NCBI GenBank assembly: GCA_002712005.1
Contig: PASP01000014.1
Location: 186,001 to 250,000 of the forward strand
Origin: Halobacteriovoraceae bacterium
GTDB taxonomy: Bacteria > Bdellovibrionota > Bacteriovoracia > Bacteriovoracales > Bacteriovoracaceae
Reading direction: 5' to 3'
DNA: 64,000 nucleotides
Within the stretch, counting starts at the first letter, position 1, and every line of letters begins with the position of its first letter. The translations under genes and the position numbers were made by a program. Positions 17,093 through 25,483 of this stretch are shown piece by piece. The notes beneath the pieces were generated by a model. The model had not been told where the DNA came from, made no database searches, and worked only from the letters and a program-made list of their open reading frames with translations.

Positions 17093-17163
17093 TCTCAAGC
17101 TCATGAAGAAAGATCTAACGCCTACTAAGAAGATAAAGGCCTTACATCTTTGAAAGCTTGAGA
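17093..17163 (+). ncRNA. Structured 5' leader with nested stems
   Basis: TCTCAAGCT (17093-17101) pairs perfectly with AGCTTGAGA (17155-17163). Inside, AAAGAT (17109-17114) pairs with ATCTTT (17146-17151), and AAGGCCTT near 17137 is self-complementary. A 16-codon ORF lies exactly between the outer arms. There is no U tract, so it is a leader rather than a terminated small RNA. It is a candidate translational or attenuation control element for the lipoprotein downstream. Confidence 0.5.
17103..17153 (+). CDS. Candidate leader peptide, 16 residues
   Basis: ATG at 17103 to TGA at 17151-17153 encodes MKKDLTPTKKIKALHL, lysine-rich. It starts two bases after the 5' arm of the outer hairpin and stops one base before the 3' arm. 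The ribosome-binding site is poor (only GGAT about 8 bases ahead). If translated, ribosomes would cover the inner stem. Evidence is positional only. Confidence 0.3.
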   Translation: MKKDLTPTKKIKALHL

Positions 17164-17194
17164 ATCAAAAACCTGACTTTAGGGGAGAAGAGAA

Positions 17195-17770
17195 ATGAAA
17201 GCATTAAAAAAGATGAATAAATTATTAGGACTCTCATTGGTTCTTATGGTTATTGCCTCATGTGGTAGTGATAATAAGGTCCAAGTATCAAATGCGGATA
17301 ATACCAGCAACACGAGTGAGTCCACTGCAACAACGGAAAGCGGAGTCGATTCATGTCAGGCAGCCTCAGATTTTTCTGATTTTAGAAATCGTGTTGCCAA
17401 TATGAATTTTATTAAAGAGTCTTATACCAGAGCCTATTACTATTTCTATACATGTGATGAGAAAGAAGGATGGTTTGGAATAAATTATAATAAATGTAAG
17501 GTTCAAAAGACCGTACGTTATGAAAATAGGGACCTTGGTCGTGTAAATCACGAATATGGAACATCAAAAGCCGAAATTAGAGATAGACTTCTCACGATCA
17601 TTGATGAAGCTGTCGATGTTCAAGGTAACGGAACTTACTATGAGATTGAATCTCCAAACGGTGAAGTACGAGGAATTAGTCTTTGTCATACACTCGTAGG
17701 AAACCCAATCTTTTGGCAAAGTGCTGATGATAAGCAAGCTTATCAGTATGCTTACAAAACGAATTACTAA
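17195..17770 (+). CDS. Lipoprotein of unknown function under sigma-54 control
   Basis: 191 residues. Signal peptide with lipobox VIAS-C (C23), followed by a Ser/Thr/Asn-rich tether (NADNTSNTSESTATTES) and a compact domain with about five Cys (DSCQAAS, YTCDEKEG, YNKCKVQK, SLCHTL) and many aromatics. Ser after the lipid Cys region suggests export to the outer membrane. GGGGAGAAGAG precedes the ATG. It is alone between a sigma-54 promoter and a strong terminator, so it is a one-gene regulon member. Family not recognised. Confidence 0.8.
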   Translation: MKALKKMNKLLGLSLVLMVIASCGSDNKVQVSNADNTSNTSESTATTESGVDSCQAASDFSDFRNRVANMNFIKESYTRAYYYFYTCDEKEGWFGINYNKCKVQKTVRYENRDLGRVNHEYGTSKAEIRDRLLTIIDEAVDVQGNGTYYEIESPNGEVRGISLCHTLVGNPIFWQSADDKQAYQYAYKTNY

Positions 17771-17817
17771 ATATGAATTGGTCTCGAAAGGGACCTGTGT
17801 GTGAAGTGTGTGTGAAT

Positions 17818-17849
17818 GGCCCCCGCTCCCCTTGGGGGCCTTTCTTTTT
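17818..17849 (+). terminator. Intrinsic terminator after the sigma-54 lipoprotein gene
   Basis: GGCCCCC, loop GCTCCCCTT, GGGGGCC then TTTCTTTTT. Seven GC pairs and a U-rich tail. Confidence 0.9.
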
Positions 17850-17866
17850 CTCAAATGGCCAATAAT

Positions 17867-18754
17867 CTAGGTCAGAATAAATCCAGAATAAGATTTGATT
17901 TTAAATAGCAATGGAGTTCTAAGGAAACTTCTTTCTCCTGCAACAAATTCTTGGTCTTGAGTATTTAAGTCCGTCCAGTGTTGAGTTTTAGTTTTATCTT
18001 TAAAGAATGTTAATTCAGATAATGTTTTCTGAACTTGGTCGTGATCGACCTCTAAAGAATGGATCGGGTTTTTATTTTGGTGAGACTTCAGAGAAACTGA
18101 TTGGTCTTTATGAATCGTTAATAGAAATGGAGGAAGCTCTCCTTCTTCCAATGAACTTAAGAATGGATCTTTTAAGCTAAGAAGTAGTGATGGAGCAGCG
18201 AGTGTTTTTAATGGCTCAAATAACTTTTCAGTCACTTTATCTGAGGGAGAGCGGCCAATTCCAATATGGAGCAAGTCTTCCTTTGTTTGGTCAAAATAAT
18301 CGAATTTTAAAGCAATATGAAAGAGCTCATGATTTAAATCAAAATAGAAGTATTTCACTCCTGCTGTTGGAGTCCCTTTGCCTGTTCTTAGAGAAATATT
18401 TTTCTCAAAGGAAGGAGAGGACTTTAAGTCACCTTTAAATCTTCGTAGTTCTCCCAATCCAGATATTCTTAGATCTTTCTTATCAGATGTTTGCCATTGA
18501 ACTTTATAAAATGTTCCATCCTCAGGGGGAGCATTCTCACCTAAGAAATTACCGAGTTTGTCGTAGTAATAAGGGATGGCATCACCTTCATCTCTTAGAA
18601 ACTTGAGGTCATTTTGAACATTTCTTTTGATTTCCGATTCGCTTACACCAAAAATTTGAGCAACATGCTGAGTGACTTCTGAAGTATCGATGGGACCCCA
18701 GCGATCTAGGACTTGCATGATTTTACTTAAGCGTCGATGTTTCGTAATTTTCAT
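17867..18754 (-). CDS. Winged-helix N-terminal protein, probable transcription regulator
   Basis: 295 residues, cytoplasmic. Residues about 1-60 look like the winged HTH seen in DeoR/WYL-type regulators (LSKIMQVLDRWGPIDTSEVTQHVAQIFGVSESEIKRNVQNDLKFLRDEG). The remainder (ISGLGELRRFKGDL, YFYFDLNHELFHIALKFDYF, LHIGIGRSPSDKV, FLLTIHKDQSVSL) is beta-rich, but I cannot assign it to a WYL domain with confidence. It starts 14 bp after a membrane Ser/Thr kinase gene on the same strand, so the kinase may act on it. Confidence 0.6.
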   Translation of the reverse strand: MKITKHRRLSKIMQVLDRWGPIDTSEVTQHVAQIFGVSESEIKRNVQNDLKFLRDEGDAIPYYYDKLGNFLGENAPPEDGTFYKVQWQTSDKKDLRISGLGELRRFKGDLKSSPSFEKNISLRTGKGTPTAGVKYFYFDLNHELFHIALKFDYFDQTKEDLLHIGIGRSPSDKVTEKLFEPLKTLAAPSLLLSLKDPFLSSLEEGELPPFLLTIHKDQSVSLKSHQNKNPIHSLEVDHDQVQKTLSELTFFKDKTKTQHWTDLNTQDQEFVAGERSFLRTPLLFKIKSYSGFILT

Positions 18755-18768
18755 ATTAACTCACCTGC

Positions 18769-20313
18769 CTATAAAATAAGAGATTTTGCAAATTCTTGGT
18801 TTTCTCTATCTTGATTGAGGTCGTTAGCAAAAGTAAAGCTTTGAGTAATCTTTAATTCTTGTCTTGTGGGTGGTTCAGGAAAAACGATATCTGCATAAAG
18901 GGCCATAAGACAACTCTTCGTTAGCTGACTTAAGTTTGGTGAATTTTCAAAAGAGATTTTTTTAGCTCGGCCTTTTTGGGCCTGGAGATAGAAGGATAAA
19001 GAAAGTTTACCTTTAGAGCCCTGTGACTCGTAATTCATACATTCTTGAAGATGAGGCTCTTTATTGGCCATAAGTTTAGCGATTTTGGCCTTAAAGTGAT
19101 TATTCTTCTTAATGAGTTGTGCTTTGGCTTCGTAAAGCTCTTGGGGATTCGCTCTTTGTGTCGTGGGTCTTTGTGTAGTGACCCTTTGGGGAGTCCTCTT
19201 GTGATTCGCTAGCTTTTTGGATTTTTTCTTTTTAGTTTTTTTCTTCGAAGCAGTATGTATGGCCTTCTTAGGGAGAGCTTCTTTCTGAATTACTTTCTTT
19301 ACTCGTTTAGAGGGGAGAGCTTTTTTGATTGGTTGAGTATAGTTAGAGACTCTCTTGGTAGACTGTAAAGTTTGAGTAGGGAAATGAGAATTTCTTCTTT
19401 TCTTGTGCATTTGGGATCGGCCCAAGAGTTCGAGTCCTAATAAAGTTAGTCCGAGGATAATAAAGCTTACGAGAGCAGCAGTGAGATGCTTGCTATTAAA
19501 TTCTGGCCATTTCAATGAATCTAACAACGAATGTACAACGAAAAGAGGATTTTTAAATTCTTTGGGCTCACGAACTTTAGTAGAGCGTACTTTTTTTAGA
19601 TTACGTATTTTCTTTTTAAAAGATAGGCACTTTATTTTTTCAGTCCCTTTAGTCTGTTGGCACAGTTCTTCTAACGTCTTGCCATAGGCGTAGAGGTCCC
19701 ATTTGGGCTCAAAAGAAATTTCTTTTTCTCCGTCATATAGTGCGCTAATTAATTCAGGGCTGAGGTACTGTTCTTTACCTCTAAGTTTCGATTTATCGAG
19801 ATAGCTTCCTGATTTTCTAGAGTCCTCAAAATCAATCAGTTTAACCTTATTGTCTTGAGTGATAATGATATTGTCAGGACTTATATCGAGATGAACAATT
19901 CCCTTTTTATCGTGGAGATATTGGAGAGCATGATCCATCTCCCAGATGAAGTTTTGAATAAAGTGGGAAGTGATCGTTTTCTTTTCAATATGAAGATGGA
20001 GATAATTTCTAAGGGAGATCCCTGCAAAGTATTGGACAATGAGATAGAGGGGAGCTTCCTCTTCTTCGCCTTGTCTACGGATATCGTATACTTTGGGAAA
20101 ATAAGGACTCCAAAACTCTTCAAGTGTTGCCGCTTCTTTTAAGAGGCGTTGTTCGGCTTCTTCCTTTCTTTGGGGATCGAGATCTTCTCGTACTTTCTTG
20201 ATGAGAACTTTGTCATTTTCTTCCGGCCAAAACGCAAGAAACAACTCAAAGCTTACACCTTGAGAAATGCGTTCCAATAACCAAATGTCTTCGTCAAAAC
20301 GAGTACTGCTCAT
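18769..20313 (-). CDS. Membrane Ser/Thr protein kinase with AgmX/TonB-like C-terminal domain
   Basis: 514 residues. The N-terminal kinase domain has ATP Lys in VLIKKV (K39), a catalytic loop HLDISPDN (H141, D143) in place of HRDLKPEN, and DFE (161-163) in place of DFG. One membrane helix lies near residues 280-300 (AALVSFIILGLTLLGLELLG). A long Lys-rich segment follows (KKKTKKKKSKK), then a C-terminal periplasmic domain (LQECMNYESQGSKGKLSLSF to ITQSFTF) of the AgmX/PglI type. The divergent gene at 20422 carries the same C-terminal domain. The DFE change may lower activity or alter metal use. Confidence 0.8.
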   Translation of the reverse strand: MSSTRFDEDIWLLERISQGVSFELFLAFWPEENDKVLIKKVREDLDPQRKEEAEQRLLKEAATLEEFWSPYFPKVYDIRRQGEEEEAPLYLIVQYFAGISLRNYLHLHIEKKTITSHFIQNFIWEMDHALQYLHDKKGIVHLDISPDNIIITQDNKVKLIDFEDSRKSGSYLDKSKLRGKEQYLSPELISALYDGEKEISFEPKWDLYAYGKTLEELCQQTKGTEKIKCLSFKKKIRNLKKVRSTKVREPKEFKNPLFVVHSLLDSLKWPEFNSKHLTAALVSFIILGLTLLGLELLGRSQMHKKRRNSHFPTQTLQSTKRVSNYTQPIKKALPSKRVKKVIQKEALPKKAIHTASKKKTKKKKSKKLANHKRTPQRVTTQRPTTQRANPQELYEAKAQLIKKNNHFKAKIAKLMANKEPHLQECMNYESQGSKGKLSLSFYLQAQKGRAKKISFENSPNLSQLTKSCLMALYADIVFPEPPTRQELKITQSFTFANDLNQDRENQEFAKSLIL

Positions 20314-20343
20314 AGTTTATTGTTGCCGTGTGTCTAAGGGGGC

Positions 20344-20401
20344 CAATAATTTGTATGCCCTTGATATAGGGTACTTCTAGCTTAAAAAACAATAATTTGC
20401 C
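20344..20401. repeat. Direct repeat CAATAATTTG, with an inverted copy beyond the 20422 gene
   Basis: CAATAATTTG occurs at 20344-20353 and 20390-20399, 46 bp apart; the second extends to CAATAATTTGCC (20390-20401). The exact reverse complement GGCAAATTATTG lies at 21230-21241, just after the stop of the gene at 20422. The repeats therefore bracket that gene. Confidence 0.5.
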
Positions 20402-20421
20402 ACTTATGGAGGTTGTAAACC

Positions 20422-21219
20422 ATGAAAACGAGACTTGGATTTTTATTAACATGTATTTCTTTCATCATTTCGTCAAACTGCTTGGCAGTAGCAAAGCAAA
20501 ATCAGCAAAAAGTTAACTCTGCTACTCTGCATGTTGATGGAGAATTTGAACAACAAGATGAAGAATTGAAATTTTTACAGGATGAGCTGAAAAATGTAAG
20601 AGGACTTAAAAGCGGATATAAGCGTAAGGCTAAAGTTTTTCAAAAGCTTACAAATGAGAGTGAAGAGCTAAAAGAGCATTTCGAATCTTATGTTGAAAAT
20701 CGTGTTGATTACGAGGCAGCTATCGGAGACTACAATAAAACTATAGAGTGTTTAAAAAATGGTGATGCTCTTAAATGTCGTCCTGATCTTGCTAAGAAAA
20801 ATCAAAAACGTCGTCCTCAGAGAAGACAACAACCTCAGCCAAGAAGAGAAAGACCTGTTACTCAAAGAGAAGTACAAGACTATGTTGGAACTTCTATGGC
20901 CGTACCTCTAAGAAAGAGCTCGAATAATGATATTCAAAACTTTATTCGCGACGTTGATCTTAGAGTGGCACAAAGAGATGGAGATCTGATTTCTTGCTAT
21001 AGAGAAGGTGGGTTTTCACAAGAAGGTGTTCTTAAGGTTCAAATGAAAATTTCTGGTAACGGAAACCTTGGACATCTAGGATTTGAAGATACAACTCAGG
21101 TAAATGATCCTCGCGTAATCAGATGCCTTTCAAAAGTACTTTACTCCATTCATTACCCTGCAACACCGGATGGACGTACTAAAACGATAAGAAAACCCTT
21201 TATTTTCAACCTGATGTAG
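20422..21219 (+). CDS. Secreted protein with coiled coil and AgmX/PglI C-terminal domain
   Basis: 265 residues. The signal peptide ends CLAVA. Residues about 40-100 are charged helix (EEFQKLTNESEELKEHFESYVENR), likely coiled coil. A Pro/Gln/Arg-rich linker (RRPQRRQQPQPRRERP) follows, then a C-terminal domain of about 95 residues: LISCYREGGFSQEGVLKVQMKISGNG to CLSKVLYSIHYPATPDG and PFIFNL. That pattern (CY, hydrophobic strand, GN-G, second Cys before a helix, final F) is the AgmX/PglI tail also found in the divergent kinase. It probably works in the envelope with the kinase. GGAGG precedes the ATG. Confidence 0.8.
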   Translation: MKTRLGFLLTCISFIISSNCLAVAKQNQQKVNSATLHVDGEFEQQDEELKFLQDELKNVRGLKSGYKRKAKVFQKLTNESEELKEHFESYVENRVDYEAAIGDYNKTIECLKNGDALKCRPDLAKKNQKRRPQRRQQPQPRRERPVTQREVQDYVGTSMAVPLRKSSNNDIQNFIRDVDLRVAQRDGDLISCYREGGFSQEGVLKVQMKISGNGNLGHLGFEDTTQVNDPRVIRCLSKVLYSIHYPATPDGRTKTIRKPFIFNLM

Positions 21220-21268
21220 TCAATAAAGCGGCAAATTATTGATACTTCATTAAAATAATCAAGCAATG

Positions 21269-21295
21269 AGCGCCTGGAATCGGGCGCTTTTTGTA
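21269..21295 (+). terminator. Intrinsic terminator after the AgmX-domain gene
   Basis: AGCGCC, loop TGGAATCG, GGCGCT then TTTTTG. Six GC-rich pairs with a short U tract. Confidence 0.8.
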
Positions 21296-21424
21296 TTTTT
21301 CATACCTTCCATCCCTTAAAATTTTGATCTACAACAATCTCGTCAAATAATTCCTATTAACCGTAACTTGGATATGGCCCTATACTATTAAGGTAAACAT
21401 TATTGACTTAATAAAGGGGTAGTT

Positions 21425-23140
21425 ATGCCAAAGTATAGAAATGATCTTCAAGATATTTACTTCAATCTTTTTAAAGATTTAGAAGTTCAGAACTTGGCCA
21501 AAGACTTCGGAGAAAATGATTTAAAAGATATTATCAATCAGTTTGATAAATTCGCTGAAAACGAAGTTTATTCGTGCCGAGTTGAGGGTGATGAAGAGGG
21601 CGTTAAGATGACCGATAAAGGTGTTATCGCACCTTCATCTTTTAAAAAGGCTTTAGAGCAGTATTATCAAAATGGATGGTATGCCCTTGGTTACCCTGAA
21701 GATATTGGTGGCATGCCTGCTCCTCGAACTGTTGCAAATGCTTGTACATCTATCTATGTAGGATCGAATGTTTCATTGTCCATGTATTCAGGACTTTCTC
21801 AAGGGGCGATGAATGTTATTCACGAAGTAGGTACTCAAGAACAAAAAGATCGTTATATCCCTAAAATGATGGAAGGAACTTGGGGGGGAACAATGTGCTT
21901 AACCGAACCTGGTGCAGGTTCTGATGTTGGTGCGGCCACAACTACAGCGACCCCGAATGACGATGGTTCCTATAATATTAAAGGCGTGAAAATTTTTATT
22001 TCATCTGGTGAAAGTGATTTATACGAAAATAATATTCACTTGGTATTGGCCAGAACTCCCGGTAGTCCTGAAGGGACAAAAGGACTTTCACTTTTTATTG
22101 TTCCTCGCTACAACCTCGACTCTGGTGAGTCTAACCATGTTAAATGTACAAAAATTGAAGAGAAAATGGGGATCCATGGACAGGCTACATGTGAGCTTAC
22201 CTTTGGTGGAGAAGGTGAGTGTCGTGGAGAGATGATTGGAAAAGAGCACGAAGGAATTGTAAATATGTTCATTCTAATGAATGAAGCACGACTTCTTTGT
22301 GGAATTCAAGGGGAATCTCAGGCCAACTTAGCTTATGAACTCTCGGTTCAATACGCTAAAGAAAGAGGGCAGTTCGGTACAGAAATTATTAATCTTCCCG
22401 ATGTTAAAAGAATGCTTTTAAAAATGAGGGCCATGTCTCGTGGTCTTCGTTCCCTAAATCTCTACACAGCAAATCTCTTTGATCTTGAACATGGTGGTGA
22501 TGAATCTGCATCTAAAGAGCTCGCTTTATTAACTCCAATTTGTAAGTCCTTCAGTACTGATGAAGGTTATCAAGTCTGTGTTGATGCTATTCAAGTTCAT
22601 GGCGGATACGGATATTGTACCGAATACGGAATTGAGCAGTTTGCTCGTGATACGAAAATCGCATCTATCTATGAGGGAACCAATGGAATTCAGGCCCTTG
22701 ATTTTGTGATGAGAAAAATTCTTAAAGATAAGGGAGAAACTTTCCAAGCACTAGGGGCTAAAATCCAAGCTACACTTTCTAAGAAAGAAGCGGCAAGTTG
22801 GAAGGAAGAATGCGCTCTTATCGGTAAGTCGATGCAAAAAGCCGTATCTATTTTAGAAAAATATGGACAATGGGCTTCTGAGAAAAAGTTTGATTACATT
22901 ACCGGAACAAGTATGGATTTCCTCAACTACTGTGGAAACCTGATTGTTTCATGGCGTCTACTTCACGGAGCCGTTGTAGCCAAAGAGCTCCTTGAAAAAG
23001 GTGGCTATGAAGATGAAGCCTATTTGAAGAGTAAAATAGTCGACTTTAAGGTTTTCTCTCAACATTTTCTTACGAGAAATGCTGGACTTGCACAAAGTAT
23101 TTTAAATTTCGAGCAAGATTGGACGGCCGTAGAGCTTTAA
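21425..23140 (+). CDS. Acyl-CoA dehydrogenase (long form with C-terminal extension)
   Basis: FAD enzyme that oxidises acyl-CoA to trans-2-enoyl-CoA. 571 residues, longer than the 380-residue classic form and like the AcdB/DmdC group. Motifs: GWYALGYPEDIGG, MCLTEPGAGSDVG, IKGVKIFISSGESD, QVHGGYGYCTEYGIEQFARD and SIYEGTNGIQALDFV, whose Glu is the usual base. The C-terminal 130 residues are an extra helical domain. No other beta-oxidation gene is nearby, so chain-length preference cannot be told. Good Shine-Dalgarno (AAAGGGG). Confidence 0.92.
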   Translation: MPKYRNDLQDIYFNLFKDLEVQNLAKDFGENDLKDIINQFDKFAENEVYSCRVEGDEEGVKMTDKGVIAPSSFKKALEQYYQNGWYALGYPEDIGGMPAPRTVANACTSIYVGSNVSLSMYSGLSQGAMNVIHEVGTQEQKDRYIPKMMEGTWGGTMCLTEPGAGSDVGAATTTATPNDDGSYNIKGVKIFISSGESDLYENNIHLVLARTPGSPEGTKGLSLFIVPRYNLDSGESNHVKCTKIEEKMGIHGQATCELTFGGEGECRGEMIGKEHEGIVNMFILMNEARLLCGIQGESQANLAYELSVQYAKERGQFGTEIINLPDVKRMLLKMRAMSRGLRSLNLYTANLFDLEHGGDESASKELALLTPICKSFSTDEGYQVCVDAIQVHGGYGYCTEYGIEQFARDTKIASIYEGTNGIQALDFVMRKILKDKGETFQALGAKIQATLSKKEAASWKEECALIGKSMQKAVSILEKYGQWASEKKFDYITGTSMDFLNYCGNLIVSWRLLHGAVVAKELLEKGGYEDEAYLKSKIVDFKVFSQHFLTRNAGLAQSILNFEQDWTAVEL

Positions 23141-23199
23141 TAGGAAAAGTGTTAAACTAATCGACGGTTTAATATTTAATTAATAAAGCTAGGTTAAAA

Positions 23200-24018
23200 A
23201 TGAATTTGGAAAGTCTTAATAAAACGATTGAAGATTTTTCAAAGGAAACACATGGGAGCACTGATTATTTTAAAGAGTTGATTTTCGTTCGCGGACAGCA
23301 ACCTGATCAGTTTGCTCCTTTGAAATTTCTTTGTAAAAAGCATGAATCACTCGGCACTAAAGAGAGTTTATTCAAAGTCGGCTATGTATGTGATGCCTTT
23401 GATCTCTATGATCAACCTGCCTTTGAGAAATGGTATGAGCATCAATTCAGTCAAAAGTTAAAAAGAACTCAAGCTAAAGAAGTAACTATTCTTTATATGC
23501 CGGATAATAAAAGAATCTTTGATGCCATTGAATTGGTTAATCAAAGTTACGATGTCTTGAGAAATGAACATATCATTTTGAATAATAAGAACTTACCGAT
23601 TCAATTAGGTGAGTGGTATGCAAAATGTGTTTTTGGCTTAGACCAAGTAAAGTCTACTTCTCAAAGAGGTTTTGATTTTCTCCTACATGGTAAAAGGGCG
23701 GAGATTAAAGTAGAGTGGGGAGATCGTTCTCCACCTAAGGGTGTGAAACTCAGAAAGTCTTTAGCAGATCTAAGTGACTACTGCATTATTATGTATGTGG
23801 CACGAAACTTTAGAATTAGAGAAATATGCTTCCTCGATAGTGACTTTGTTTTGAGAAAGTTCGGAGGCAAGGGACATACTATTTTTCTTAAAGATAGTGA
23901 CGTTGATCAGTATTTCTTTAGCCGATCTCAAAAGCATTTGGATAAAGTAGCGAATCCTTCCGCACTATTGAAGTATTCAACTCCTACCTTTGCAATGAAG
24001 CTTTCAGAATCATTTTAA
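23200..24018 (+). CDS. Putative PD-(D/E)xK-fold protein, function unknown
   Basis: 272 residues, no signal peptide. In the second half the series GEWYAKCVFGLDQVKSTSQRG-FDF-LLHGKRAEIKVEW gives E138, D159, E168 and K170. This is the order of catalytic residues in PD-(D/E)xK nucleases, where D-(x)n-ExK follows an acidic helix. The N-terminal half has no recognisable domain. There is no methyltransferase, helicase or toxin partner next door; it sits between acyl-CoA dehydrogenase and a convergent peptidase. A nuclease role is inferred from motif spacing alone. Confidence 0.5.
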   Translation: MNLESLNKTIEDFSKETHGSTDYFKELIFVRGQQPDQFAPLKFLCKKHESLGTKESLFKVGYVCDAFDLYDQPAFEKWYEHQFSQKLKRTQAKEVTILYMPDNKRIFDAIELVNQSYDVLRNEHIILNNKNLPIQLGEWYAKCVFGLDQVKSTSQRGFDFLLHGKRAEIKVEWGDRSPPKGVKLRKSLADLSDYCIIMYVARNFRIREICFLDSDFVLRKFGGKGHTIFLKDSDVDQYFFSRSQKHLDKVANPSALLKYSTPTFAMKLSESF

Positions 24019-24795
24019 TTAATGGGATTTAAATTCAAGAATTTTCTCTAGGAGAACTTCAAGTTCTCTTAGAGGATGATCAATTTCAAAATTTTCAAAA
24101 GTAAAAGCTTTAAAGCCAAAGTTCTCATGAAGATAATCTTTAAGAGTACCAGGGAAGAAAGTCTTAAAGTGATCTCTCGTATGTTGAACGGGAACCTTCA
24201 TTGCTTCAGGCCCTCTTAGTACAGTAATAAAGGGATAATTATCACTTACATTCATATCTTTAGCTTGTAGAAGTTTTCCACCACAGCAGTGAAGATCAAC
24301 ACTGATTTTTGTTTTAATAGAAAGAGGTGCAATTTCTTCTTTAACAAATTCCGATAAATAATAACTTTCTTGTTGATTGAGTTTTCTCTCTAGAAAGTCT
24401 CTGTTGAGATCATGGCCGTTATATGTAAATCGAGACTTTCTTTCAATACCATCAGGATTGACCTTAGGAAGGATATAAATAACACCCGCTTGTTTTAAAA
24501 AGGCTTTAAGTGGATGAGTTACGGGAAGTTGATGCCAATAATTTACTTGAGTAAGTTTGTTGGTTATCCCCATATATTCATTTCCATGAACTCCTTCAGT
24601 GATCAAGAGAACTTTTGTGAGCTCATTTTGAGCATAGGAATCATCTACAATTTTATAGCTTGTTAGAACTCTATCTTCGTAGGATCTTCCGTAAGAACCT
24701 GATTTAACTATGGTTTTTCCATAAGTAAAGCTAGAGAAACTGGCTGCAATAAGGATGAGTAAAACGTGAAAGTGGGTCAGACGTTTAAGAACCAT
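24019..24795 (-). CDS. Secreted M14-family zinc carboxypeptidase
   Basis: 258 residues with a signal peptide ending FTYG. Zinc ligands: HxxE in GVHGNEYMG and the third His in SVDLHCCGG. Substrate residues lie in PKVNPDGIERKSRF and NGHDLNRDF, and a catalytic Glu candidate in FTFENFE near the C-terminus. All core M14 elements are present in a compact protein. It may trim peptidoglycan stem peptides or prey protein outside the cell. It converges on the 23200 gene with no gap. Confidence 0.88.
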   Translation of the reverse strand: MVLKRLTHFHVLLILIAASFSSFTYGKTIVKSGSYGRSYEDRVLTSYKIVDDSYAQNELTKVLLITEGVHGNEYMGITNKLTQVNYWHQLPVTHPLKAFLKQAGVIYILPKVNPDGIERKSRFTYNGHDLNRDFLERKLNQQESYYLSEFVKEEIAPLSIKTKISVDLHCCGGKLLQAKDMNVSDNYPFITVLRGPEAMKVPVQHTRDHFKTFFPGTLKDYLHENFGFKAFTFENFEIDHPLRELEVLLEKILEFKSH

Positions 24796-24835
24796 TAACC
24801 ATATTTTATCAAATCTACATAATTGAACACAAGAG

Positions 24836-24870
24836 CTAGATTATATTTTCTTCTTTCTTCTCTAATCTAG
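24836..24870 (+). promoter_or_regulatory. Inverted repeat in the leader before the 24932 gene
   Basis: CTAGATTA (24836-24843) and TAATCTAG (24863-24870) are perfectly complementary, with a pyrimidine-rich loop and TTTTG after. It resembles a weak attenuator, or an operator between divergent promoters. Confidence 0.3.
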
Positions 24871-24931
24871 TTTTGTAAACAGGTCTTAACCAAAAAGGCT
24901 AAGCCTGAATTGGCTAACTAACAAGGAGAAC

Positions 24932-25429
24932 ATGATGAATGTTAAAAACACACTAAAAGCCTTAACTATTGTTTCTGCTACTGCACTTACAGCACAAGTA
25001 TTTGCTGGTCACCACGAGTCTTATAATAAGGCCGGAGCAATGGATGAGACTAAGCCTGAGCAAAGAGAAGCAACAACTGTAACTCAAGACCCAGCAGCTC
25101 CAACTGCAAGTGATACGATGGAAAGAAGTCGTATGGCCCGTCAAGATGAAGCTATGAACCAAAATGTAGAACGTTCTAATAAGAAACTTTCTCAATTATC
25201 TAAAAATGAAAAAATTAAAAGAGTTCAGCAAGCTCTTCAAACTGAAGGATATGCTATTACTTCAGTTGACGGAATTATGGGGCCACAAACAAAAAGCGCT
25301 CTTAAGAAATTTCAAGCTGATAATGGCTTAGAAGAGTCTGGACGTTTAAATGAAAAAACGATTTCAGCAATGGATCTGAAGTTTGACGAAGCTTCAAATC
25401 AAGAAACTGATTCTTACTACTCAGAATAA
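24932..25429 (+). CDS. Secreted peptidoglycan-binding (PG_binding_1) protein
   Basis: 165 residues. The signal peptide ends AQVFA-G. The mature N-terminus is acidic and Glu/Thr-rich. Residues about 90-150 are one PG_binding_1 domain: IKRVQQALQTEGYAITSVDGIMGPQTKSALKKFQADNGLEESGRLNEKTISAM, where DGIMGPxT and LKKFQ are characteristic. It probably anchors in the periplasm. AAGGAG sits six bases before the ATG; a second ATG follows immediately. Single-gene unit with its own terminator. Confidence 0.9.
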   Translation: MMNVKNTLKALTIVSATALTAQVFAGHHESYNKAGAMDETKPEQREATTVTQDPAAPTASDTMERSRMARQDEAMNQNVERSNKKLSQLSKNEKIKRVQQALQTEGYAITSVDGIMGPQTKSALKKFQADNGLEESGRLNEKTISAMDLKFDEASNQETDSYYSE

Positions 25430-25453
25430 TCTCTCTGTTTAGTCTAAGATAAG

Positions 25454-25479
25454 AAAGGGACCGCTAGTCGGTCCCTTTT
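25454..25479 (+). terminator. Intrinsic terminator after the peptidoglycan-binding gene
   Basis: AAAGGGACCG, loop CTAGT, CGGTCCCTTT then TG and TTTTT. Ten perfect pairs. Confidence 0.92.
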
Positions 25480-25483
25480 GTTT

